Numbered from the stretch's first letter, positions 37,446 to 46,401 are shown. The stretch is 64,000 nucleotides of DNA from CALMEC01 sp031366605 (GCA_031366605.1 JANLOO010000016.1:35568-99567); one strand, 5' to 3'. A program made the numbers and translations. The notes: generated by a model from the letters alone, not told the origin.

Positions 37446-38717
37446 CTACGGGCCGCCCCGGTCCGTGTTCCAGACCGCCAGATCCTCGGCTGCGAGGCGG
37501 CTGAGGAGTGGGTCGTGAGGTACCCGATCCAGATCCACGCGCACCTGCCCCGCGCTGAGGACCTTGACCAACCCTCGAGCCTGCAGGGCGTGGAGGGCCT
37601 TCGCACCGGATCGCGCGCGCCGCCCGGGTGAGCTCAGGCCGCGGACGAATGGGCGCCCCTCGCGACGCGCCAGGCCGTGGGCCTGAGCCAGCGCTTCGAG
37701 TAGGTGGCGCGTCTGCAGCACTGGGTTGTCCGAAGTGGCGGCCGCCATCAGCTCGCGTGCAACGATCTGCCCGACGGTGATCGGGGTGGCAGTGCGGAGA
37801 CGATCAAGCGCCGGCGGGCCGATCGATCCTTTGCCCGCCGCGATTGGTGGCCCCACGCTGAGGGCCACCGTCGCCCGCCCTGGGCGCAGCGGGTCGTAGG
37901 CAATGCCAACCGGAAGCACTGCTGTGGGCGCCCCGCGCCGGACGATCAGATCAAGCACATCTCCGACGGGGCCAATGCCGCCCGCGGGTGACACGCGGCC
38001 TTCGGGAAACACCATCATCGGCTCGCCACGACGGACCAGATCGATGAGCCGCCGCAGGTCGCCGGCGGCTCGGGCCACATGGGTCCGCCACACGCCGCGC
38101 CCGATCGGGGTGTCGAGATCAGCGATCGTGACGTCCTGCCACAACTGCCGCGCGAACGTGGCATCGCGAGCCTGGGCGACGGTCTCTGGCGGTCTCCGGC
38201 CGACCACCGCCGCCCGCTGTGCAAACTGCGCGATCACGTCTGGCGTGAGCACGTCGGACAAGGGCAGCATGGCCTCGAGGCCGTCCAACGCCTGGCTCAG
38301 CTTGAGTCCGGTCGGGCGACGGATGGGATGGGCACGCACGCGTGACAACCACGGGCCGAGCGACAGTGGCCACGCGGCCTGTGCGAGCGGACCCGGCAGT
38401 TGAAGCCCGGCGCTGACAGCCCCCGCCTCGAACAGGTCGTCACGCGCAGCGAAATGCACACGGGGAACGACCCCCCGTCGCCACATCCCACCCCTGATCA
38501 TCAAGAGTCCACCGATCAGGGGCACGTCGGTCTCGGCGCGATGCGTCGCGACCCACAGCTGACCAGGCGCGACGTGCGGAATCGGACCGCCAAGCACCTG
38601 GACGTCGAACCTCGCCCGCGTGACCGCCCACATCCCCGTCCCGACGATGTCGTACAACCACTCCCAGGGACGTGGCTCAGTGCCGCGTGCGGGTGGATTC
38701 AGCGGTACGTGGGACAT
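37446..38717 (-). CDS. PlsC-like glycerolipid acyltransferase
   Basis: A 423-residue protein with the LPLAT motifs: HRAETD (H-x4-D) near residue 60, and MMVFPEGRVSP near 235. Between them lies an unusually long insertion of about 170 residues, where single-domain 1-acylglycerol-3-phosphate acyltransferases have about 70. A C-terminal extension of about 90 residues (ARELMAAATSDNPVLQTRHL onward, ending VDLDRVPHDPLLSRL) has no known motif and could be a regulatory or HTH-like module. GAGGGAG lies ten bases before ATG 38717. The role is likely membrane-lipid synthesis; acceptor unknown. Confidence 0.72.
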   Translation of the reverse strand: MSHVPLNPPARGTEPRPWEWLYDIVGTGMWAVTRARFDVQVLGGPIPHVAPGQLWVATHRAETDVPLIGGLLMIRGGMWRRGVVPRVHFAARDDLFEAGAVSAGLQLPGPLAQAAWPLSLGPWLSRVRAHPIRRPTGLKLSQALDGLEAMLPLSDVLTPDVIAQFAQRAAVVGRRPPETVAQARDATFARQLWQDVTIADLDTPIGRGVWRTHVARAAGDLRRLIDLVRRGEPMMVFPEGRVSPAGGIGPVGDVLDLIVRRGAPTAVLPVGIAYDPLRPGRATVALSVGPPIAAGKGSIGPPALDRLRTATPITVGQIVARELMAAATSDNPVLQTRHLLEALAQAHGLARREGRPFVRGLSSPGRRARSGAKALHALQARGLVKVLSAGQVRVDLDRVPHDPLLSRLAAEDLAVWNTDRGGP

Positions 38718-38752
38718 TGCCCGCATTCTCCCTCAACTGGTCCCAGCCTGAA

Positions 38753-38781
38753 GTTCGGTGGGATATGGCGAGTGACAAGCC
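38753..38781. repeat. Copy 2 of the 29-base element
   Basis: 25 of 29 bases match 27672-27700. Here the right-hand arm of the hairpin is absent. The surrounding 38718-38923 gap holds no gene I can support. Confidence 0.55.
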
Positions 38782-38923
38782 GACGGCTGCCACCCGTCGC
38801 CGTGCGGCCTCGGTTCTTCCCCATCCAGCACAACAGCCATTCTGCTCGGGCCGCATCCGCCGAGACCGCCCGAAAGCAGGCCGTCCTACCCCAAAATGCC
38901 CTGCTCGGTTTGGGAAGGAGCGG

Positions 38924-39112
38924 CTACGCCCCGGCGGGCTGCAGGTCCGCGCCAAGCGTGTCCGCGCCGTCCTGCGGCAGCAACGCCTGGAAGCGCTCCC
39001 AGGCCTGCGCCTCGGCACGTGAATACTCGTCAGCCGCGTACAAATGCGCATTCTTGGATACCGCGAGGTAATCAGACATTGCGCGTTCGATGGTGAGTTT
39101 GTCGGCGGCCAT
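38924..39112 (-). CDS. Small hypothetical protein
   Basis: Sixty-two residues, acidic and helical (TIERAMSDYLAVSKNAHLYA, then EYSRAEAQAWERFQALLPQ), with AAAGGTT about ten bases before ATG 39112. No family is recognised. It is flanked by about 160-200 bases of non-coding sequence on each side. Confidence 0.5.
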   Translation of the reverse strand: MAADKLTIERAMSDYLAVSKNAHLYAADEYSRAEAQAWERFQALLPQDGADTLGADLQPAGA

Positions 39113-39262
39113 TTGGGAACCTTTCGGAGCGATCGCACGCGTGGTGACCGCGTGGCGTTGTAGTAAAGGTAGCGCAGGTTTCTGGAATTGCGCCCTGGGT
39201 ACGGGGACGTCTCATGAACCCCCTGGAAATCGCTTGGACCACCGTGCACGCCAGGTGTCGAC

Positions 39263-39268
39263 TACGCT
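39263..39268 (+). promoter_or_regulatory. -10-like box for leaderless gcdH transcript
   Basis: TACGCT with a six-base gap (GATGCG) to ATG 39275. Confidence 0.4.
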
Positions 39269-39274
39269 GATGCG

Positions 39275-40444
39275 ATGGGCGAATTCACAGGCGTTGACTA
39301 CTTCGACATCGACAGTCTCCTGACCGACGAGGAGCGGCTCGTGCGCAGCACCGTGCGGGCGTTTGTCGACCGCGAGGTGCTCCCGATCATCGAGGAGGCA
39401 AACCGCGAGGGACGGTTCCCACGAGAGCTTCTGCCCGGCCTGGCCGAACTCGGCCTGCTCGGCGCCAACCTGACCGGCTACGGGTTGCCCGGGCTTGGCG
39501 CGGTGGCGTACGGCCTGGTCATGCAGGAGCTTGAGCGCGGCGACAGCGCGCTACGGTCGTTCGTTTCGGTGCAGGGCGCGCTCAGCATGTACGCGATCCA
39601 CCGGTTCGGCTCCGACGGGCAGAAGGAGCGTTGGCTGTCGGCGATGGGCCGCGGCGAGGCCATCGGGTGCTTCGGACTCACCGAACCGGACTTTGGCTCC
39701 AACCCGTCCGGAATGTTGACCCGCGCGGTTCGCGACGGCGGCGACTGGGTGCTGTCGGGAACCAAGCGCTGGATCACGAGTGGTTCGATCGCGGATGTCG
39801 CGATCGTCTGGGCGCGCGTCGACGACGGCATTGGCGGGTTCCTGATCGAGCGGGGCACGCCGGGTTTCACCGCCACCGACATGCACGGCAAGTGGAGTCT
39901 TCGGGCCTCGGTCACCAGCGAACTGCACCTGGCGGATGTCCGTGTGCCCGACTCCGCGCGCCTGCCCCTGGCCGAGGGTCTCAAGTCGCCGCTCGCGTGC
40001 CTGACGCAGGCTCGGTACGGGATCTCGTGGGGGGCCATCGGTGCCGCGATGGGCTGCTACGACACGGCGCTCCAATACGCCAAGACCCGCGTGCAGTTCG
40101 ACCGGCCGATCGCCGGGTATCAACTGGTCCAGGCCAAGTTGGCCGAGATGATCACTGGAATCACTACGAGCCAGCTCTTGGCGCTGCAACTCGGACGGCT
40201 CAAGGACCGCGGCGAGATGCGACCGCAGCAGGTCTCGATGGCCAAGCGACACAACGTGGCGCACGCGCTCTGGACGGCCCGGACCGCGCGCGACATATTG
40301 GGGGCAAACGGCGTGGTCGACGAGTACCCGATCTTTCGGCACATGGCGAACCTGGAATCGGTGGTGACGTACGAGGGCACGCACGACATCCACACGCTGA
40401 TCCTGGGCCACGATGTGACAGGGCTCGCCGCGTACAGCGGGTAG
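39275..40444 (+). CDS. gcdH: Acyl-CoA dehydrogenase, glutaryl-CoA dehydrogenase type
   Basis: A 389-residue FAD enzyme. The catalytic base is E367 in VTYEGTHDIHTLILG, the position and context used by glutaryl-CoA dehydrogenase. GDSALRSFVSVQGALSMYAI carries the arginine that binds the glutaryl carboxylate in that group, and FGLTEPDFGSNPSGM and KRWITSGSIADVAIVWA are standard FAD blocks. It should turn glutaryl-CoA into crotonyl-CoA in lysine/tryptophan breakdown. It is followed after 12 bases by pdxH. Confidence 0.88.
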   Translation: MGEFTGVDYFDIDSLLTDEERLVRSTVRAFVDREVLPIIEEANREGRFPRELLPGLAELGLLGANLTGYGLPGLGAVAYGLVMQELERGDSALRSFVSVQGALSMYAIHRFGSDGQKERWLSAMGRGEAIGCFGLTEPDFGSNPSGMLTRAVRDGGDWVLSGTKRWITSGSIADVAIVWARVDDGIGGFLIERGTPGFTATDMHGKWSLRASVTSELHLADVRVPDSARLPLAEGLKSPLACLTQARYGISWGAIGAAMGCYDTALQYAKTRVQFDRPIAGYQLVQAKLAEMITGITTSQLLALQLGRLKDRGEMRPQQVSMAKRHNVAHALWTARTARDILGANGVVDEYPIFRHMANLESVVTYEGTHDIHTLILGHDVTGLAAYSG

Positions 40445-40456
40445 GGGGACAACGCG

Positions 40457-41080
40457 ATGTCCTCGCCGACCCAACCGGTCGTCCCGCTGGATGAGGGGGA
40501 TCTCGATCGAGATCCGTTCGTACAATTCGTCGCGTGGCTCGACGGTGCGCGCACCGCCGGCGTCCACGAACCGGAGGCCATGACCCTGGCGACGGCGTCA
40601 TCGACTGGAGATCCCTCCGCGCGGATGGTGCTGCTGCGCGGTTGGGGAACGGACGGATTTGTGTTCTTCTCGAACTACGAGAGCCGCAAAGCCGGTGAGT
40701 TGGACGCCAATCCCCGAGCGGCGCTCGTCCTGTTCTGGGCGCCGATCGGCCGACAGATCCGGATCGAGGGGACCGTCACGCGGACGACCGACGCCGAATC
40801 AGACGCATATTTTGCGACACGACACCGCGGCAGTCAGATCAGCGCGTGGGCCTCAGCGCAAAGCCGCCCCATCCCGGACCGCGCGGCCCTCGAACACGAG
40901 GTCGCCGAGCTGACCCGGCGCTTCGGTGACGCCCCGGTCCCAAGACCACCCAACTGGGGTGGATATCGCCTGATGCCCGCATCGTTCGAGTTCTGGCAAC
41001 ACGCCGCAAACCGCTTGCACGACCGCTTTCGTTACACACCTGACGGCCAGGGTTGGCGCATGGAACGGTTGGCACCCTAG
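40457..41080 (+). CDS. pdxH: Pyridoxamine 5'-phosphate oxidase
   Basis: A 207-residue FMN enzyme that makes pyridoxal 5'-phosphate. Typical blocks are DPFVQFVAWLDGA near the N-terminus, MTLATASSTGDPSARMVLLRG, FFSNYESRKAGELDANPRAA (FMN site), ATRHRGSQISAWAS, and the end PPNWGGYRLMPASFEFWQH with RLHDRFRYTPDGQGWRMERLAP. It is full length. GGGGGA lies upstream of ATG 40457. It is probably co-transcribed with gcdH. Confidence 0.94.
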   Translation: MSSPTQPVVPLDEGDLDRDPFVQFVAWLDGARTAGVHEPEAMTLATASSTGDPSARMVLLRGWGTDGFVFFSNYESRKAGELDANPRAALVLFWAPIGRQIRIEGTVTRTTDAESDAYFATRHRGSQISAWASAQSRPIPDRAALEHEVAELTRRFGDAPVPRPPNWGGYRLMPASFEFWQHAANRLHDRFRYTPDGQGWRMERLAP

Positions 41081-41081
41081 T

Positions 41082-41246
41082 AGTGGTGCGACATCGAAAA
41101 TAGCGGTGATGTCTCCCTTGCTGCGAGCGTCGGGTTGCGGCGTCCTCGGTATCGCGACGATTCCCGATATTCACGACGACCTGCGTCCACCGCCTCGCTC
41201 GCTCTCGCGCAGGGATACAGGCACGCCATTGTGATGTCACACCACT
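41082..41246. mobile_element. 165-base segment with terminal inverted repeats (MITE-like)
   Basis: AGTGGTGCGACATC (41082-41095) and GATGTCACACCACT (41233-41246) are inverted repeats matching at 13 of 14 positions. The similarity continues inward with one gap. The segment begins two bases after the pdxH stop and abuts the transposase remnant on its right. No coding function is seen inside. Confidence 0.45.
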
Positions 41247-41250
41247 CGCT

Positions 41251-41269
41251 GCTTCCCCCTGAAAAACGC
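41251..41269. repeat. Left inverted repeat around the GAF region
   Basis: CTTCCCCCTGAAAAA (41252-41266) is the reverse complement, with one mismatch, of TTTTTCAGGGGCAAG at 42338-42352. The pair brackets about 1.1 kb with the GAF gene. Confidence 0.4.
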
Positions 41270-41296
41270 CTGAGAGCGGCGCCTGTCGGGCCGCGG

Positions 41297-41424
41297 TCGG
41301 GGCCCGGAAGCGCGGATCGTCCAGAAGGCGATCGATCGCCTCGAGACTCGGGGTCCATCAGCTGGATCTGATCGGGCAGCATCTGCTCCCACAAGGTGGG
41401 CTGACCATCGTGCAATCTCAGCAT
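41297..41424 (-). pseudogene. N-terminal remnant of an IS1182/IS5-type transposase
   Basis: The minus strand reads LHDGQPTLWEQMLPDQIQLM from ATG 41424, then shifts frame near 41346 (run of C) and continues LEAIDRLLDDPRFRAP in another frame. This is the usual start of DDE transposases of this group. About 40 residues remain. Confidence 0.6.
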
Positions 41425-41662
41425 CGTGACCCCCGAGAACCCTCACGGACAAGGGAATCCTCGGGTCGAGATCGGACGACAGGCCGACACGTTTTCGGGG
41501 GGAAGGAGATGGGTTCGTGACCAGCTCCACCACGACGCGGCCGCACTCCGCGCTGCCGCTCGGTCAGCCGATCGCCGTGGCGCGAGGACGGATCCCCGGG
41601 CGGGCGCGGCGCCCGCTCTGGTAGAAAGCCCGCAGCCGTCGTCCAGCCCGGGAGGAACCAGC

Positions 41663-42142
41663 ATGTCCGACACGATCAAGAGCCTCGGCCTCCTGAGCCG
41701 GGGCGAGGACCCGGCCCTCGACGCCATCGTACGGCTCGCCGGTGTCATCTCCGGCGGCAGCGCCTCCGGCATCCACATCCTCGACGAGCAGACCCAGCAC
41801 CGCATCGCCGGCCACAACGCGCCCGTCGCGCCGCACCCCCGCGAGGACTCGATGTGCCGACTCGTGGTCGAGTCGGGCGAGCGCATCGCCACCGCGGACG
41901 CCAGCGAGGAGGAGCGGTTTCGCTACACGTCCTTCACGCAGGGCGACGAGCCGGGGGTCCGCATGTACGTCTCGACTCCGCTCCCGCTGGGCGGCGATGT
42001 GGTCGGCACGCTGTGCGCCTGGGACTCCGGCGCGGCGACGCTGAGCGACGAGCAGCTCGCCGCCTTCGACGACCTCGCGCTCGTCGCCGCCCGCGTCCTG
42101 ACGGCTCGCGAGTCCGAGGCCTCCCGCACGAGCGTCTCATAG
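41663..42142 (+). CDS. GAF-domain protein, 3' end formed by IS sequence
   Basis: A 159-residue single GAF domain: LDAIVRLAGVISGGSASGIHIL, an oxidation-prone REDSMCRLVVESGE, and GVRMYVSTPLPLGGDVVGTLCAWDS. It could sense a small molecule or redox state; no output domain is attached. GGAGG (41651-41655) precedes ATG 41663. The last ten codons (from about 42110) and the stop are antisense to a transposase fragment, so the original C-terminus has been replaced. It sits inside a patchwork of IS remnants, which suggests it arrived or was rearranged with them. Confidence 0.75.
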   Translation: MSDTIKSLGLLSRGEDPALDAIVRLAGVISGGSASGIHILDEQTQHRIAGHNAPVAPHPREDSMCRLVVESGERIATADASEEERFRYTSFTQGDEPGVRMYVSTPLPLGGDVVGTLCAWDSGAATLSDEQLAAFDDLALVAARVLTARESEASRTSVS

Positions 42143-42231
42143 CCCCGACCCGAGCGCTGCTTGATGAGCATCAGGCGCACGACGCGCTCCATCGGGATCG
42201 TCGGCCGCCCGCGCAGCGCCGCCAGCGGATC
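42109..42231 (-). pseudogene. Internal fragment of an IS1182/IS5-type transposase
   Basis: The minus strand reads DPLAALRGRPTIPMERVVRL, then MLIKQRSGRGYETLVREASDS, a block that normally follows the N-terminal block found at 41297-41424. Here the two lie in the wrong order on the minus strand with the GAF gene between them, so they come from two copies or from a rearrangement. Confidence 0.6.
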
Positions 42232-42646
42232 CGACAGCGCGCGATTGGCTCCCGGCGCGCCGTGCCATTGAATCACCCGCGTCTGCAGGATGGATACTGA
42301 CGAAGGGCTCGGGCGTCGCAGGATGCTCAGCCGCGACTTTTTCAGGGGCAAGTAGCTAGCTGTTGCAGGTCCCGCTCCAAGCCGAGCGCTGCTGACGCCG
42401 CATGCCGGCGGCACCCGCCAGGCGGCGTCGCGTGGGGGTCCGGACACGAGCCACCTCAGAGGACTGCCTGCTGCTGCTCGCACGGGGGTCGCCTCGTGGG
42501 TTCAACAGTCCATCCGTTGGGGGTTCTGGCGACTCGCGTCCGGGTTCATCCACGTTAACCGACGTCGCGTTAAGGCCGCATCAAAAAAGGGCGTGTCAGC
42601 ATAAAAATGTCGTTAAAACGCGAGAAGCAGGCAAAACTCTTCGAAA
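42143..42646. other. 504-base gap with IS leftovers
   Basis: Apart from the transposase fragment and the right inverted repeat at 42338-42352, no gene is supported. The stretch 42560-42640 is noticeably richer in A and T than its surroundings. Confidence 0.5.
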
Positions 42647-43351
42647 CTACCCGCTCCCGCTCGGTTCGAGTCGCAGGCGGTAGCCCACACCCGTCTCGGT
42701 CAGAAGATACCGCGGGCGAGCGGGCTCCGGTTCGAGCTTGTGACGCAGGCTCGCCATTTGCACCCGCAGATAGTGCGTCTCGTCCGCGAACGTCGGACCC
42801 CACAACGTGCGCAACAGCGACCTATGGGTCAACACCCGTCCGGCGTGACGGGCGAGTTCTGCGAGCAGCTCGTACTCCCGCGGCGTCAGGTGTACCTGTG
42901 CCGCGGCTCGGGTGACTTCGCGCCGCGCCAGATCAACGAAGACATCGCCGAACACGACGCTGGGCGTCGTTCCGGGAGGCGCCGCGCCACGGCGCAGGGC
43001 GGCGCGCAGCCGTGCCAGTAACTCCCCGACCGCATACGGCTTGGTGACGTAGTCATCCGCGCCGGCATCGAGCGCCGCGATCTTGTCCCCCTCGGCATCC
43101 AACGCCGACACGATGATGACCGGAGCATCGCTCCATTCGCGCAGGCTGCGGCAGACCTCGACCCCACTTCCATCCGGGAGCGCCAGGTCCAGGATGACCG
43201 CGTCCGGCGGGCGTATCGCCGCGGCTTCAAGGGCCTCACCCGCGCTCCCGGCGCTCGCGACGTCATAGCCTGCCGCCCGCAGACTGGCCGATAGGCCTCG
43301 CACGATTTGCGGCTCGTCGTCGACCACGAGCACCCGTGCGGGCACGCTCAA
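42647..43351 (-). CDS. OmpR/KdpE-type response regulator
   Basis: A 234-residue two-domain regulator. The receiver has D11/D12, D55 (VILDLALPDGSG) and K104 (YVTKPYAV). The winged-helix output starts near 135 and contains VHLTPREYELLAELARHAGRVLTHRSLL and a typical YLRVQMASLRHKLE recognition region; the PRYLLTETGVGYRL ending is KdpE-like. The start is TTG 43351, overlapping the kinase stop (TTGA), or GTG 43345. No kdp transport genes are in the window, so its targets are unknown. Confidence 0.88.
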   Translation of the reverse strand: MSVPARVLVVDDEPQIVRGLSASLRAAGYDVASAGSAGEALEAAAIRPPDAVILDLALPDGSGVEVCRSLREWSDAPVIIVSALDAEGDKIAALDAGADDYVTKPYAVGELLARLRAALRRGAAPPGTTPSVVFGDVFVDLARREVTRAAAQVHLTPREYELLAELARHAGRVLTHRSLLRTLWGPTFADETHYLRVQMASLRHKLEPEPARPRYLLTETGVGYRLRLEPSGSG

Positions 43352-45879
43352 CGGTCTGCCCAGTCGTCGACGGGAAGCGACAGGACGAAGCGTGCTCCGA
43401 TGTCGGTCGGATCAAGTCGCAGTTGGCCTGCTTGCGCTTCAGCAAGTCCACGGGAGAGCCCGAGCCCCAGCCCCAACCCACCGCGCTCAGCGGCGCCGAA
43501 AAACGGCTCGAAGATCGACTCGCGGATCGTCGAAGCCACGCCAGGTCCCGCATCGACAACCGCCAGATCGATCGATGCCGAGGCAATCCGCACCTCGATG
43601 CGGATCGGGGGTGCCCCATGGCGGACGGCATTGTGCAGCAGGTTCAGCAAGATGCGCTCGGTCAACACCGGGTCCGCCCGCACGAACGGCAGGTCGTCTG
43701 GCATATCGACTTCGACCGCAGTCGCAGCGGTCAAGGCGGACATTGCCTCCAAGGCACCAGCCACCAGTTCGGCCGGCGAGCACCAGTCGAGCCTGGGCTC
43801 GAGGACACCGCCTTCGAGCCGCGACAGATCGAGCAGGTTGACGACCAGGCGATCCAGGCGGCGGGTCTCGGTTCGCACGACGCCGACAAGCTCGCGCCGT
43901 TCATCCGCATCGCCCACGTAGTCGAGCGCCTCGGCGGCATTCGCGATCGCGGTCAGTGGGCTTCGGAATTCGTGCGAGACACCGCGGAGCACCGTCGACT
44001 TGAGGGCGTCGCGCTGTCGGAGCACTTCGGCGCTGGCATGTGCATGGGAGTACAACCGCGCGCGCTCGAGTGCCTGCGCACACAGCGCGCCGATCGTGGC
44101 GAACACGGCGCAATCCGCGATGGGAAACAACCGCGGCTCTGCGAAGGCAAACCCCAGCACCCCGAGCGTGCGTCCCTCGATGGCCAGCGGGACCACCGCC
44201 AGTGCCGCAGTGTCGGTCCGCACACGATCGAGCGCCATGGGATGCTCGGCGCGGAGCTCGGCGCGCGACGCGTAGAACACCGCCGTACCCGATCGGGCGA
44301 CAGTCGCGAGCGGCGACGGGTCGTTCAAGGGGATCCGCACTGGCGCGCCGATGCCGTCGGTCTGCAGGTCCCCGGCGCGCGCCGGGACGAGCACACCCTC
44401 GTCGACCAGCATCACCACTCCACGAGGAGCGCCCACGGCATCAAATCCGGGGCCCACGGCGACGTCCAGCACCTGGTCGGGCGTCAACGCCGTCGACAGC
44501 AACGCGGTGACCGTCTGCAAGAGTTCTGTCCGGTCACGTGCCGCCCGCTCCGCCGCCAGGAGCTGCGAGCGTTCCTCATCAGCTCGCCGCTGCTGGGTGA
44601 CGTCCCGAACCGTCGCCACAAACCCGCGCAGCTGACCGTCGGCATCACGAAGCGGCGCATGCGCGACGACAACCGGGAGCGACTCCCCATCGTGGCGGCG
44701 GAACTCCAGGTCATGCTCGCCCGAGTGTCCGTCCAACGCCCGCGCGAACGCCTGCGCAACCGGTGTTCGTTCGGGCCCTTCCGGCCAGTACGGGTACGGT
44801 GGCGAACAGCCGACCAGCTCATTGCTCGCGAACCCGGTCATCTCGCAGAACCGATGGTTGACGTCGATCAGGGTGCCATCAGGGGTCGCGACGGCCAACC
44901 CGTCCTGCATCGCCTCGATCAACGCGGCCGAGTAGTCCCGTTCGCGGCGCAGTTCCTCTTGGGCCCGCTTCGCCCCCGTGATCTCGACGACCACTGCACC
45001 GACGCCGAGGATGCCGCCGTGGTCGGAACGTACGGGGTAATAACTCGCAAGCCAGGTTCGCATGACGCCCGGCTGGTCTGGGGTCTCGCCGTTGACCTCG
45101 ACATCGAGGACCGGCGTGCCCTCGTCGCGAACCCAGGCGAGGGTCGCGACGATCTCGTCGGTGAACCCCTCGTCGAACTCTTGCAGCGTGCGGCCGATGT
45201 GCTCCTCGGCGGGCCTTCCGTTGATCTGCGCCAAGGTCTGATTGACACGGACGAAACGGAGTTCGCGATCGAAGAACGCCAGGCCGACCGGCGCGGACGA
45301 AAGCGGCGTGTCGAGCAGCACCTCGATGCCTTCACGTGATCGTGGATCCGGGCTCGCTATCGCAAGGGCCACGAGCTCCGCAAAGTCCGCCAAACGCTCC
45401 TCGGTGTCTGCGGACAGTGCGTCGACCCGCGTGACGCCCACCGCGACCGCACCCCACACGCCCGCACCCAGACGCACCGGCACCGCGACACCGTTTCGGT
45501 AGATCGATGCCAGGTCGCGGGCCCGCTCATCATCCAGATCTCCGTAGTCGAACACCCGGGCAGGCGCACCCGTTCGGAAGACCGTGGCCACTGCGCTCGC
45601 CCCATCGAGCGGGATCATGGTCGGAACCTCGCGCTGAATCAGCCCGGGCCGCGACCAACGCCCGACCAACCACCCTCGCCCGTCCTCGTCGAAGCGAACC
45701 ACTCCACACCCGTCTGCCTGCACCAGGTGGGCTGCGCCCTCGGCAACGAGACGGAAGATCGATGCCGTGTCGGCACCGTTGGCGACCGCCGTGGCGATCT
45801 GACGCAGTGCCACGTATTGCTCGGCCGACGGAGAACCGGTCGGGCCGGAACGAGCGTGGTCGTGGTCCAGCGTGGCCAA
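43348..45879 (-). CDS. Soluble multi-sensor histidine kinase (GAF-PAS-PAS-GAF)
   Basis: An 843-residue kinase without membrane helices. Order: GAF (about 20-175), PAS (185-310), PAS (318-440), GAF (460-615), HisKA with H636 in RGVSHEFRSPLTAI, and HATPase_c (N-box LLNLLHNAVRHG, G1 VVDAGPGV, G2 GLGLGLGLSRGLAEA). It should sense cytoplasmic signals and phosphorylate the adjacent response regulator, with which it overlaps by four bases. The start is TTG 45879 with AAGGA about eight bases upstream. It is divergent from hsp20-lon. Confidence 0.88.
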   Translation of the reverse strand: MATLDHDHARSGPTGSPSAEQYVALRQIATAVANGADTASIFRLVAEGAAHLVQADGCGVVRFDEDGRGWLVGRWSRPGLIQREVPTMIPLDGASAVATVFRTGAPARVFDYGDLDDERARDLASIYRNGVAVPVRLGAGVWGAVAVGVTRVDALSADTEERLADFAELVALAIASPDPRSREGIEVLLDTPLSSAPVGLAFFDRELRFVRVNQTLAQINGRPAEEHIGRTLQEFDEGFTDEIVATLAWVRDEGTPVLDVEVNGETPDQPGVMRTWLASYYPVRSDHGGILGVGAVVVEITGAKRAQEELRRERDYSAALIEAMQDGLAVATPDGTLIDVNHRFCEMTGFASNELVGCSPPYPYWPEGPERTPVAQAFARALDGHSGEHDLEFRRHDGESLPVVVAHAPLRDADGQLRGFVATVRDVTQQRRADEERSQLLAAERAARDRTELLQTVTALLSTALTPDQVLDVAVGPGFDAVGAPRGVVMLVDEGVLVPARAGDLQTDGIGAPVRIPLNDPSPLATVARSGTAVFYASRAELRAEHPMALDRVRTDTAALAVVPLAIEGRTLGVLGFAFAEPRLFPIADCAVFATIGALCAQALERARLYSHAHASAEVLRQRDALKSTVLRGVSHEFRSPLTAIANAAEALDYVGDADERRELVGVVRTETRRLDRLVVNLLDLSRLEGGVLEPRLDWCSPAELVAGALEAMSALTAATAVEVDMPDDLPFVRADPVLTERILLNLLHNAVRHGAPPIRIEVRIASASIDLAVVDAGPGVASTIRESIFEPFFGAAERGGLGLGLGLSRGLAEAQAGQLRLDPTDIGARFVLSLPVDDWADR

Positions 45880-45943
45880 TGGCGGAAGTCCTTGAGGCGT
45901 CGTGCCGCGCTCAACCTACCGGACAATGGCCGCCTGACGCAGC

Positions 45944-45949
45944 TACCAT
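45944..45949 (+). promoter_or_regulatory. -10-like box for hsp20-lon
   Basis: TACCAT eight bases before GTG 45958. No HspR/HAIR or CIRCE inverted repeat was seen by eye. Confidence 0.35.
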
Positions 45950-45957
45950 CCGTGGTC

Positions 45958-46401
45958 GTGGCACGCAGTGACGACTTTCCGACGGGGTTTCGGCAGCTGC
46001 CCGCCAGCGTCGACCAACTCCTGACCGACCTGATGTCGGTCGGGCGGGACACTGCGGTCACCCGCGCATTGACCGACGTCTACCTGACCGATGATCCCGC
46101 GACGCTCAACGTCACCGTGGATATCGCAGGGCTCGACCCGCAGACGCTCGAGGTCATCCTGGACGGCGACATGTTGACGATCCGTGGTGGCCGACGTCGC
46201 CCCGCTGAGACGGGCCGGCGCGTCTACCAACACGTCGAGATCGACTGGGGACGGTTTGAACGTCGTGTGCGCATCGAGACCCCGGTCGACCCCGCCTCGG
46301 CAGCCGTCACCTACGACCGCGGTCTGCTGCAGATCGCGCTTCGCCTGGCACCGCGTCCGGTCGTCGCACGCGTCTTGATCGGCGTCAGGATCCCCGGATG
46401 A
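45958..46401 (+). CDS. Hsp20/alpha-crystallin small heat-shock protein
   Basis: A 147-residue small chaperone. The alpha-crystallin domain runs from about 38 to 130 (DVYLTDDPATLNVTVDIAGL, LEVILDGDMLTIRGGRR, FERRVRIETPVD) and ends with the GLLQIAL strand. The terminal IGVRIPG lacks a clear I-x-I tail beyond VRI. GTG 45958 is preferred over GTG 45952 because the -10-like box would leave only two bases for the latter. It overlaps lon by four bases (ATGA), a protein-quality-control pair. Confidence 0.85.
   Translation: MARSDDFPTGFRQLPASVDQLLTDLMSVGRDTAVTRALTDVYLTDDPATLNVTVDIAGLDPQTLEVILDGDMLTIRGGRRRPAETGRRVYQHVEIDWGRFERRVRIETPVDPASAAVTYDRGLLQIALRLAPRPVVARVLIGVRIPG

Noticed and set aside
43336..45339. 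667-codon open frame on the plus strand
   Set aside because: Antisense to the histidine kinase, whose domains are all recognisable; shadow frame.
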